64,000 bases of DNA, taken from an uncultured Oscillospiraceae bacterium. GTDB taxonomy: Bacteria > Bacillota > Clostridia > Oscillospirales > Acutalibacteraceae. The stretch covers positions 3,424 through 67,423 of the forward strand of contig URGJ01000005.1 of assembly GCA_900547445.1 (NCBI GenBank), written 5' to 3'. The notes beneath the pieces are model-generated. The model was given only the letters and a program-made list of their open reading frames with translations, did not search any database and was not told where the DNA came from. The position numbers and the translations under genes were made by a program. Positions 18,273 to 25,669 of the stretch are shown here, one piece after another; position 1 is the first letter of the stretch; each line of letters begins with the position of its first letter.

Positions 18273-18692
18273 CCTTGTAAAATCAAGGTTTTTCTTGGTT
18301 GTCCCTATTATACCGCTATCTCCATTTAAAATGCAAAATGCTTCTGGCAGTTCATCCAAAGAGGTAGATCTAAGCCATGCACCAAATTTTGTCAGACGCA
18401 CTTCATCGGGCAGCAAGTTTCCCTCTGCATCTTTCTTGTCTGTCATAGTCCGAAATTTATACATTTTAAAAATTCGTTCTTTTCCCGTTTTCGGATCAAT
18501 CAGTCCAGGTCTATATTGAGTAAACAACACTGGACTTCCCAGTTTGATTCGAACCAGCAGAGCGATGATTGCATACAGCCAACAGAATACAATAATTGCC
18601 AATCCAGAGCAAAAAATATCAATCGCTCTTTTTATGTATCTTTCGTAAAATCCCATTTTACGGTACAATTTATGATTTTTTTCTTTCTTCAT
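18258..18692 (-). pseudogene. Truncated chimeric pglC (first 124 codons fused to 20 codons of leader)
   Basis: The first 124 codons are identical to intact pglC at 13394-14140, then the frame crosses the duplication junction at 18323/18324 and ends with GDSGIIGTTKKNLDFTRVSLA. The membrane segment, KFRTM and DELPE remain, but IGPRPQL and the rest of the catalytic domain are lost, so the product should be inactive as a transferase. It could still compete for the membrane or be degraded. It exists only because of the tandem duplication. Confidence 0.88.
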
Positions 18693-18714
18693 AAATCTCT
18701 CCTAAAACACTTCC

Positions 18715-19998
18715 TTATTCAAAGCAAGCCTTTATTACTTCAATAATTCTATCCTGCTGCTCTGCTGTCATTTTATTGTCACTTGGCAGACATAATCCTC
18801 TTGTGAAAATATCCATACCTACATCAGCTACTCCGCCTGCAATATACGCATTTGATCTGGCACGTCCGTTTCCATCTCTGACAACAAATGGATTCAAACG
18901 ATAAATCGGCTGCATATGCATTGGTTTCCAAATTGGACGCCCCTCAGCATTAATAGATGCAATCGCTTCCAGAATCTCTGTCGGGCAAGACTTTCCTGTT
19001 TCTTTTACATAGCACACATCCTGCTCGCCACGAACCTGTTTGCACATGGCTTCCTTATTAATAATCAGACAAGACAGCCAATAGTTTGGTTCAGAGTTTT
19101 CCAGATCCATTGGATTCATAGATACCGGCAGTCCTTTTAAGCCCTCTTTATATCTCTCATAAATTGCTTTCTTCTGTGCAATATGTTCTTTCAGGTAAGG
19201 GAACTGTCCACGAACAACACCAGCAACCACATTACTCATACGATAGTTGTATCCCAGTTCTTCATGCTGATACCATGCAGCATTTTCCCTCGCCTGAGTA
19301 GACCATTTACGAACCTTATTTGCTGCTTCTTCATCATCTGTCAGGAAGCATCCACCAGCACTGCCGGTAATGATCTTATTTCCATTAAAAGAAATAGTGT
19401 TATATTTTCCAAATGTACCTGTCTGCACGCCTTTATATGTAGCTCCCATAGATTCTGCTGCATCTTCTACTAAAATGGCACCATGCTTTTTAATGATTGC
19501 ATTTAACTCATCTACTTTACCAGGTGTACCATACAAATGTGCAACCACAACTACTTTTGTATCTGGATAAATTTCAAATGCTTTTTCTAACGCAACCGGA
19601 TCCATATTCCAAGTATCATACTCTGTATCAATAAATACAGGTTCTCCGCCTTCGTAGACTACCGGATTTACAGTTGCATCAAATGTCATATCAGAACAAA
19701 ATACTTTTTTCCCTTCTAATGCACCATGTCCAACTTTCGGCATTCCATATGCTTCAATACCAGCCAATTTCATTGCAAGATGAAGTGACGCTGTTCCTGC
19801 TGATAATGCAACTGCGTATTTGCAGCCGATATATTCACATGCCATTCTTTCTACTTCATTGATATTCTTACCAACTGTGGACATCCAGTTTGTTTCATAC
19901 GCTTCTTTCACATATTCAATTTCCAGACCATGCATGGTTGGGCTGCTCAACCATACTTTAGACTCAAATTTTTCAAATTTATTATTTTCTTTAAACAT
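18715..19998 (-). CDS. pglE: DegT/DnrJ/EryC1-family aminotransferase, PglE-like (copy 2)
   Basis: Identical over 427 residues to the gene at 14163-15446, including the PLP-lysine context SFNGNKIITGS. It precedes the truncated pglC by 22 bp, as in the other copy. It should be functional, so the cell would carry two aminotransferase genes if the duplication is real. Confidence 0.88.
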   Translation of the reverse strand: MFKENNKFEKFESKVWLSSPTMHGLEIEYVKEAYETNWMSTVGKNINEVERMACEYIGCKYAVALSAGTASLHLAMKLAGIEAYGMPKVGHGALEGKKVFCSDMTFDATVNPVVYEGGEPVFIDTEYDTWNMDPVALEKAFEIYPDTKVVVVAHLYGTPGKVDELNAIIKKHGAILVEDAAESMGATYKGVQTGTFGKYNTISFNGNKIITGSAGGCFLTDDEEAANKVRKWSTQARENAAWYQHEELGYNYRMSNVVAGVVRGQFPYLKEHIAQKKAIYERYKEGLKGLPVSMNPMDLENSEPNYWLSCLIINKEAMCKQVRGEQDVCYVKETGKSCPTEILEAIASINAEGRPIWKPMHMQPIYRLNPFVVRDGNGRARSNAYIAGGVADVGMDIFTRGLCLPSDNKMTAEQQDRIIEVIKACFE

Positions 19999-20053
19999 AA
20001 CTTTCTACCTCTTTTCGCCTAATCTCATTTTTTCAGAATGTATTAACTTGTTA

Positions 20054-21997
20054 TTAAGCAATCTCATTATTTACGTCTTCCGGTCTTTTAAATGTTGGAA
20101 CAACACTTCGGAGAGCTTCTTTTGCAATCAGATCATCACCTGTATCACATGCATCTCTAAGTACATTAATCTTTTTATAGATTTCTTCTTTACTCAGTGC
20201 ATTATCTCTTTCAATGAAAATCATACTGTTGTCTGTTTTATCGAGTTCTTCTGTCTTAACTAACAGTTCCTCATACAACTTTTCTCCTGGCCTTAATCCA
20301 GTTTCAACAATTTCAATTCCCTGGACACCAGATAAACGGATCATATTCTCTGCCAGATCCATAATCTTAACCGGTTGTCCCATATCCAGAACAAATAATT
20401 CTCCATTATTCGCAATCGCCCCACTCTGAAGAACAAGCTGTGAAGCCTCTGGAATTGTCATAAAGTATCTGATAATCCTCTTATCTGTAACAGTAACCGG
20501 ACCCCCATTTGCGATCTGACGCTTAAACAACGGAATAACTGATCCGGCACTGCCAAGTACATTTCCAAAACGTGTTGCACTGTATTTTACTTTTCCGTGT
20601 GTACTTGCACTCTGGACAATCATCTCGCACATTCTCTTAGTTGCGCCCATAACATTTGTAGGATTAACTGCTTTATCCGTTGATACCATCATAAAGCGTT
20701 CTGCACCATACTCCTCACAAAGCTCTACCAGATTCTGTGTACCAAATACATTGTTGTAAATAGCTTCTACACAGTTATGCTCCATCAAAGGAACATGCTT
20801 ATGAGCGGCTGCATTGATGATGATCTGCGGATGATATTTTTCAAATACTTTTTCCAGTGCTTTTCTATGCGTAATAGAGCAAATTTCAATCTGTAAATCC
20901 AGTTTATTTCCATAGGCAATCTTCAATTCCTGCTGAACATCATATGCACCATTCTCATAAATATCTAAGATAATGATTTTCTTCGGATTCATCTTTGCCA
21001 ACTGTCTGCAAAGCTCTGATCCAATGGAACCACCACCGCCAGTGATAAGTACTATCTTGTCTTTGTAGTAAGCATTTGTTCTTTCATCAGAAACCACTAA
21101 TGGCTTTCTAAACAGAAGTTCTTCAATATCAAATTCTCTAAGATGCCTCTTTCCACCTGCAGTGTACATGGTTGGATAATCGTAAACCTTTAACTTATAT
21201 CCTGCGTTTTTGTAATATTCATAAAGAGCTTTCTTCTTTTCGGCATCCATAGATGGAATAGCAAAAATAATCTCCTGCACTTCAAACTCTCCTAACTTCT
21301 GAAGTGTTGCCTCATCTTCTGACCAAACTGGAATGTCATGAATTTCACGCCCAACTTTCTCTTTGTTTACATCAATAAATCCCCTTGGAATATAAGCTGC
21401 TTCTGAGTTATTCAAAAGTTCCTCCGCTAAACTGACTCCTACTCGACCAGCGCCAATAATTGCAACTTTGATTTTCTGAACTTCTTTTTCATTTCCTGCC
21501 TCTATACCAGAAAACATATGTAATAATGTAGAAAGAATTTTTCCTCTTGTTGTTTCCTGATTTCCGCACTTATATGCGTAGCGATACATCATACGAAGTG
21601 CTAAAGCCCCTAAGAGATTGAGGCAGACAAGCGAAAGCATTCTGGCAAATGTAATTTTTTGAACTGGAAGTAATAACTCCAGACACAGATAGGCAACAAA
21701 AGCAATAGAATCGGTAAACAGCAGCCGGATATAACATTGTATCCCACCATATCTCCATACCTGCCCATATATTTTACCAATAAGACGTGCTACAAAAATA
21801 CACAGTACAGAGAGGCATACTTGTTGAAGTATTCCTGTAGTTGATAACTTATCCATCCCTCCGTACAGCACCAACAGTATTACTGCTACTACTGCATACA
21901 CAATCAAATCATACCCGACCAGCATCCATCTGATATTTGGCGTACTGTTCTGCTTTGTACGATTCATGTTCATATTATTCTCATTCGCTCTATTCAT
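20054..21997 (-). CDS. pglF: UDP-GlcNAc 4,6-dehydratase, PglF/CapD type (copy 2)
   Basis: Identical over 647 residues to the gene at 15502-17445, with the same four membrane helices, two Rossmann motifs (GAGRVG, TGGGGSIG) and the STDK active-site segment. The same nine-G tract precedes its ATG. It is transcribed ahead of copy 1 in the operon. Confidence 0.92.
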   Translation of the reverse strand: MNRANENNMNMNRTKQNSTPNIRWMLVGYDLIVYAVVAVILLVLYGGMDKLSTTGILQQVCLSVLCIFVARLIGKIYGQVWRYGGIQCYIRLLFTDSIAFVAYLCLELLLPVQKITFARMLSLVCLNLLGALALRMMYRYAYKCGNQETTRGKILSTLLHMFSGIEAGNEKEVQKIKVAIIGAGRVGVSLAEELLNNSEAAYIPRGFIDVNKEKVGREIHDIPVWSEDEATLQKLGEFEVQEIIFAIPSMDAEKKKALYEYYKNAGYKLKVYDYPTMYTAGGKRHLREFDIEELLFRKPLVVSDERTNAYYKDKIVLITGGGGSIGSELCRQLAKMNPKKIIILDIYENGAYDVQQELKIAYGNKLDLQIEICSITHRKALEKVFEKYHPQIIINAAAHKHVPLMEHNCVEAIYNNVFGTQNLVELCEEYGAERFMMVSTDKAVNPTNVMGATKRMCEMIVQSASTHGKVKYSATRFGNVLGSAGSVIPLFKRQIANGGPVTVTDKRIIRYFMTIPEASQLVLQSGAIANNGELFVLDMGQPVKIMDLAENMIRLSGVQGIEIVETGLRPGEKLYEELLVKTEELDKTDNSMIFIERDNALSKEEIYKKINVLRDACDTGDDLIAKEALRSVVPTFKRPEDVNNEIA

Positions 21998-22003
21998 TGT
22001 TTA

Positions 22004-22012
22004 CCCCCCCCC
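22004..22012 (-). promoter_or_regulatory. G9 tract in the ribosome-binding region of pglF (copy 2)
   Basis: Same nine-G run as at 17452-17460. Equal length in both copies argues that the duplication is very recent or an assembly product, since such tracts mutate quickly. Confidence 0.5.
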
Positions 22013-22064
22013 ACGAAAATTGGGTGGGTTTCATCCTTTCATAATTCTTTTTCAATTTTGTGGT

Positions 22065-22574
22065 TTACTTCTTTTCAAGTGGTGTAAACAAAACAGTTCC
22101 CTGTTCTGTTTTAGTTCCCATTTCAAGTACACTTGTTGATTTCACAATCGTTCCAGATTTTAATGTACAGCTATCTCCAATAAAGCTATATGGCTCCACT
22201 ACTGTATTAGCACCTATAACTGTTGCCTGACCGATAATGCTTCCACAACCAACAACTGCTCTCGGCTCAACAATGCAACCAGGCATTAAGTTAGCTGATG
22301 GAGAAATTGTAGAATCCATATGGAATAAAACCGGAATATTATAAAGTGCTTCTAATTTCTTATTCCATTCAAGTCTTTTTGCACCATCATCACATGCAGC
22401 TATTGCACAGTTATATTCGGGATAAAAAGTTTCTGCTTCTTCCAGTTTTCCAATAGCACCTTCTCTGTCGTTATCTACAAAGGAGATTTCTTCAAAGCAA
22501 CCCATTGACTCTGCTATCTCTTTCACATAATCTCCATATCTTTTAGAGGCTACAATTAATAATTTTCTTCCCAT
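22065..22574 (-). CDS. pglD: PglD-like acetyltransferase (copy 2)
   Basis: Identical to the gene at 17513-18022 (169 residues, start chosen at the ATG behind GAGGAG). It is the first complete gene of the polysaccharide operon, about 300 bp downstream of the rlmH breakpoint. Confidence 0.82.
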   Translation of the reverse strand: MGRKLLIVASKRYGDYVKEIAESMGCFEEISFVDNDREGAIGKLEEAETFYPEYNCAIAACDDGAKRLEWNKKLEALYNIPVLFHMDSTISPSANLMPGCIVEPRAVVGCGSIIGQATVIGANTVVEPYSFIGDSCTLKSGTIVKSTSVLEMGTKTEQGTVLFTPLEKK

Positions 22575-22875
22575 TTTCAACACACTCCTCATAATTATTT
22601 ATTTTTATTAGGTAAGCTCTTCAACACGACGACTAGCCTGTGAATGTTCTTATTAAAAAGATCATTCGCAGGCTAGGTCAAACCTCCTTATCATAATTTT
22701 TCAGCTTATAGTGTGGGTCAAAATAAGCATCCAAGAAACCATTCACTTTTCGCAGTTTCGCAACTTACTCGACACAACCATACAGAAAAATTATCATAAC
22801 AAAATTCGACTAAGCCAGCGAAACCCTTGTAAAATCAAGGTTTTTCTTGGTTGTCCCTATTATACCGCTATCTCC
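22575..22875 (-). promoter_or_regulatory. Leader of the polysaccharide operon with hairpin and inverted repeat
   Basis: About 300 bp without a real gene between rlmH and pglD. It holds the 17-base hairpin (22633-22676), the 18/19-base inverted repeat (22755-22772 and 22806-22824) and, nearer rlmH, an AACCTTG-loop-CAAGGGTT stem (about 22820-22845). TATAAT at 22860-22865 on the coding strand sits only a few bases inside the block, so its -35 region would have to come from rlmH. No convincing complete promoter was found. If none exists, the operon may rely on read-through from the murA promoter. Confidence 0.45.
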
Positions 22876-23178
22876 CCGTCCGATATTCATTTTCCCCTCC
22901 AGCATCTCGGCAAATTCCTCGCTTGAAAGCTGTTTGCCCTCAATACAAAGCGGCACAACAAAATCGCCCGCAGGAATTTTTTTAGCGATAAGCTCGGCTT
23001 CTCTGCAGAGCGCGGCGCTTATTTCGGCGGGAGATGGCTTTTCGGGCAGTCTTACGGGGTCAAGCTCTATAATCTTAAGGTCGCAAAATACTCCGAGGCG
23101 CTTGATATATTCATCCGCCGCTTCCTTCAAATATTTTTCCTTAAGGCTTGCGAGGGCAATAACGGTTATTTTCATCAT
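22810..23178 (-). pseudogene. rlmH: 5' part of rlmH (23S rRNA pseudouridine-1915 N3-methyltransferase), disrupted
   Basis: The first 102 residues match RlmH (MKITVIALASLKEKY, LPEKPSPAEI, LCIEGKQLSSEEFAEMLE), then the frame enters the AT-rich block and stops after 20 foreign codons. RlmH is normally about 155-160 residues. The missing third contains the trefoil-knot SAM site (the IGG-x-GLS region) and the C-terminal YRA...PYHK tail, so the product cannot be active. The C-terminal part is not in the window. The start overlaps walJ by 1-4 bp; walJ-rlmH adjacency is standard in Firmicutes, so the 5' part is in its native place. Confidence 0.9.
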
Positions 23179-23966
23179 ACTACTGTCACCTTATTTTCGG
23201 TCGGTGCGGCAACGCTTAAAATGTAATCTCTGCCGTTTTTTGCCCCTTCGTCCGCAAGAGCTGCCTCGGCTGAAGAGAGGGCAAGCAGGGGCGTATTATT
23301 TTTCTGACTTAAGTGGCCTAAAATAAATCTCTGTGTACCCGCGTTTAAAAGCCGGACAAGCTCCGCGGCGCAAGCATTGTTTGAAATGTGACCGCACTCG
23401 GACATTATACGCATTTTAAGCTCAGGAGGATAAGGTCCTTTACTCAGCATTTCCACATCGTGATTTGATTCAATTAAAATTGCGTCGCTCCCCTTTATCG
23501 CGCTCCTTACCCCTTCTGTTACAACCCCTAAATCCGTGCAGACCGAAATCTTTTTGCCGTCGGGCATTAAAAAGGTATATCCGCTTGAGCCCGCGCAGTC
23601 ATGGCTGGTCTCAAAGCGGGAAATAAGCGTTCCGCCTTTTTCAAGCGGCGTTTTACTGCCGATAGCCGCGGTTTTTGTCCCTGCGGGGAGTTTGTCTAAG
23701 GCAATCAGCGCTTCAAGTGTTTCCTCCGAGGCTATGACCGTAAGCCCCGTTTTGTTAAGCAGGGGCTTTAAGCCCTTAATGTGGTCAAAATGTTCGTGGG
23801 TAATGAGAATTGCGGAGATTTCGGAAAGTGCTCCGCCCGCCCTTTCGAGAGCCGTGTTGAGTGAGCGCAGTGATACGCCCGCGTCAATCAAAAACGAACC
23901 TGTGGAACCCGCGATATATGTACTGTTTCCTGTTGAGCCGCTGAAAAGCGGGCAAATTCTTGACAT
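23175..23966 (-). CDS. walJ: WalJ/YycJ-type metallo-beta-lactamase fold hydrolase
   Basis: 263 residues starting MSRICPLFSGSTGNS, with the metal-binding ITHEHFDHIKGL (HxHxDH) near residue 55, CTDLG near residue 145, ESNHD, and ILGHLSQKNN near the end. The YycJ/WalJ family is linked to cell-wall and DNA-replication homeostasis in Firmicutes and has reported nuclease activity. The start at 23966 is preceded by TGGAG eight bases away; an upstream in-frame ATG at 23984 lacks that signal. It lies between murA and rlmH. Confidence 0.85.
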   Translation of the reverse strand: MSRICPLFSGSTGNSTYIAGSTGSFLIDAGVSLRSLNTALERAGGALSEISAILITHEHFDHIKGLKPLLNKTGLTVIASEETLEALIALDKLPAGTKTAAIGSKTPLEKGGTLISRFETSHDCAGSSGYTFLMPDGKKISVCTDLGVVTEGVRSAIKGSDAILIESNHDVEMLSKGPYPPELKMRIMSECGHISNNACAAELVRLLNAGTQRFILGHLSQKNNTPLLALSSAEAALADEGAKNGRDYILSVAAPTENKVTVV

Positions 23967-24068
23967 TTTTATTTCTCCAGTCATAATAATAAGCCTGATA
24001 GGTTTGTCCCCCGTCAGGCTTATTACTAAACGGATCGGTATATACCAACCCTAAAAAATTAAATAACT

Positions 24069-25355
24069 TTACGCCTGTTTCAGAGCGATTGTATTATCAA
24101 AAATCGGAACTCGTTTTATATCCGCCCCAAGAGCCGAAAACTTTTCGACGACATCCTCATAGCCGCGGTCAATGTGGTCTATTTCCTCAATTTCGGTAGT
24201 GCCGTCAGCGGCAAGCCCGGCGATTATCATAGCCGCGCCCGCTCTCAGATCAACCGCCCTAACAGGCGCGGCGTTAAGCGACTTGACCCCTGTTATAACT
24301 GCCATCTTGCCGTCCACCTGAATATCCGCTCCCATAAGTGTGAGCTGGTCGACATATCTGAAACGGCTGTCCCAAACTCCCTCGGTCACTATGCTTGTGC
24401 CGTCGGCAATGCTTAAAACGGTTGCCATTTGCGGCTGCATATCCGTAGGAAAGCCGGGGTGCGGCATTGTTTTTACATTGCATTTATGGGGTCTTCCGCT
24501 CATCTGAACACGAACCGCCTCATCATACTCGGTGATTTTAGCCCCTGCCTCAGCAAGCTTTGCAATAATCGATTCAAGATGCTTCGGGGTCACATTTGTT
24601 ACTAAAATATCGCCCTTTGCGGCGACCGCCGCCGCCATATAAGTCCCTGCCTCTATCTGGTCGGGGATAATGCTGTAAGACGTGCCGGAAAGACGCCTTA
24701 CACCGTGAATTTTAATCACACCTGTTCCTGCGCCCATAATATTAGCGCCCATAGAATTTAGGAAGTTGGCGAGATCGACAATGTGCGGCTCCCTCGCGGC
24801 GTTTTCTATTACGGTGAGTCCCGCGGCCTTGGCAGCGGCGAGCATAATATTTATTGTTGCCCCCACCGATACAACGTCAAGGTAAACAGAGCAGCCTGTA
24901 AGCTTTTTGGCTTTTGCCTCTACCATACCGTTTTCGATCGTCATTTTAGCGCCCAATGCCTCAAAGCCTTTAATATGCTGGTCGATAGGCCGCACCCCGA
25001 AATTGCAGCCTCCCGGAGGCGCAACCCTGGCACGGTTCATTCTTCCAAGCAATGCGCCCAAAAAATAACTTGACGCGCGCATACCCTCCGCCATCTTCTT
25101 TGAAACGACAAAGGAATTGACATGGCGTGGGTCAATTTCTACGGTAGATTTGTTTATTGGCTTAATATGTGCGCCTAAGGCATGCATTGCCTTCAGTATG
25201 GTCGCGACATCGGATATATTAGGAAGATTTTCAATAACGCACGGCTCGTCAGACAGTAAAACCGCAGGAAGAATTGCCACTGCGGCGTTCTTCGCGCCGC
25301 TTATGCGGACCTCGCCTTTGAGAGGCTTGCCGCCGTTTATCACGAATTTCTCCAA
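24069..25355 (-). CDS. murA: UDP-N-acetylglucosamine 1-carboxyvinyltransferase
   Basis: Transfers enolpyruvate from PEP to UDP-GlcNAc, the first committed step of peptidoglycan synthesis. From a TTG start the protein reads MEKFVINGGKPLKGEV, with Lys22-Asn23 (SGAKNAA) and the catalytic Cys117 in PPGGCNFGVRP, so it should be fosfomycin-sensitive. I prefer TTG at 25353-25355, eight bases behind GGGGGAG, to the GTG at 25364, which touches that sequence. A consensus promoter lies at 25446-25474. Its 428 residues match the family's normal length. Confidence 0.93.
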   Translation of the reverse strand: MEKFVINGGKPLKGEVRISGAKNAAVAILPAVLLSDEPCVIENLPNISDVATILKAMHALGAHIKPINKSTVEIDPRHVNSFVVSKKMAEGMRASSYFLGALLGRMNRARVAPPGGCNFGVRPIDQHIKGFEALGAKMTIENGMVEAKAKKLTGCSVYLDVVSVGATINIMLAAAKAAGLTVIENAAREPHIVDLANFLNSMGANIMGAGTGVIKIHGVRRLSGTSYSIIPDQIEAGTYMAAAVAAKGDILVTNVTPKHLESIIAKLAEAGAKITEYDEAVRVQMSGRPHKCNVKTMPHPGFPTDMQPQMATVLSIADGTSIVTEGVWDSRFRYVDQLTLMGADIQVDGKMAVITGVKSLNAAPVRAVDLRAGAAMIIAGLAADGTTEIEEIDHIDRGYEDVVEKFSALGADIKRVPIFDNTIALKQA

Positions 25356-25445
25356 ATAAGGCACTCCCCCGTCAAAAATAATCGTGAAATACAGAAGAAA
25401 ACTGTTGTTATTAGTTTAACCGAATAATTTGAAAATACTTTTAGT

Positions 25446-25474
25446 ATTATATACGTATTTTGCCGCTTTGTCAA
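25446..25474 (-). promoter_or_regulatory. Consensus sigma-A promoter for murA-walJ-rlmH
   Basis: On the minus strand TTGACA (25469-25474) and TATAAT (25446-25451) are separated by exactly 17 bp. It points into murA and, with no clear terminator after rlmH, possibly into the polysaccharide operon. Confidence 0.85.
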
Positions 25475-25609
25475 TTTCAATTTGAAAAACCATATTCTTA
25501 AAATGATTTAAAACGCCCCAAATCCGCACTGTTTAGGGGATTATAAAAAATAAAAATCTGCTTTGATTTTAATTCTTTCATCAAGCGGCAAGGGGAAACC
25601 CGAAGACAC

Positions 25610-25646
25610 AAAAGACTCCACGGAATATACCAACGCGGAGTCTTTT
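25610..25646 (-). terminator. Terminator after prs
   Basis: Inverted repeat AAAAGACTCC...GGAGTCTTTT with a T-run on the minus strand, 24 bp after the prs stop. Confidence 0.8.
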
Positions 25647-25669
25647 CATAAGTACAGCTGAAAGGCAGT

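Larger units (their letters stand above)
13772..18323. repeat. 4,552-bp perfect tandem duplication, copy 1
   Basis: The sequence from 13772 to 18323 is repeated at 18324-22875 with a constant offset of 4,552. No difference was found in genes, intergenic DNA or homopolymers (both G9 tracts have nine bases), and reading frames on the opposite strand also translate identically. The unit holds the 5' half of pglC, pglE, pglF, pglD and the operon leader. Two C bases before each junction are shared, so there is only 2 bp of microhomology at the breakpoint. Confidence 0.95.
18324..22875. repeat. 4,552-bp perfect tandem duplication, copy 2
   Basis: Second copy of the unit at 13772-18323. Its right end at 22875 is also the point where the AT-rich block meets rlmH. 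In the direction of transcription this is the first copy, carrying leader, pglD, pglF, pglE and the pglC fragment. Confidence 0.95.

Noticed and set aside
22800..23178. SCC- or ICE-type integration at the 3' end of rlmH
   Set aside because: The break is in the middle of the gene, the gene is not restored, and neither ccr, a tyrosine integrase nor a direct-repeat attachment site is visible near it.
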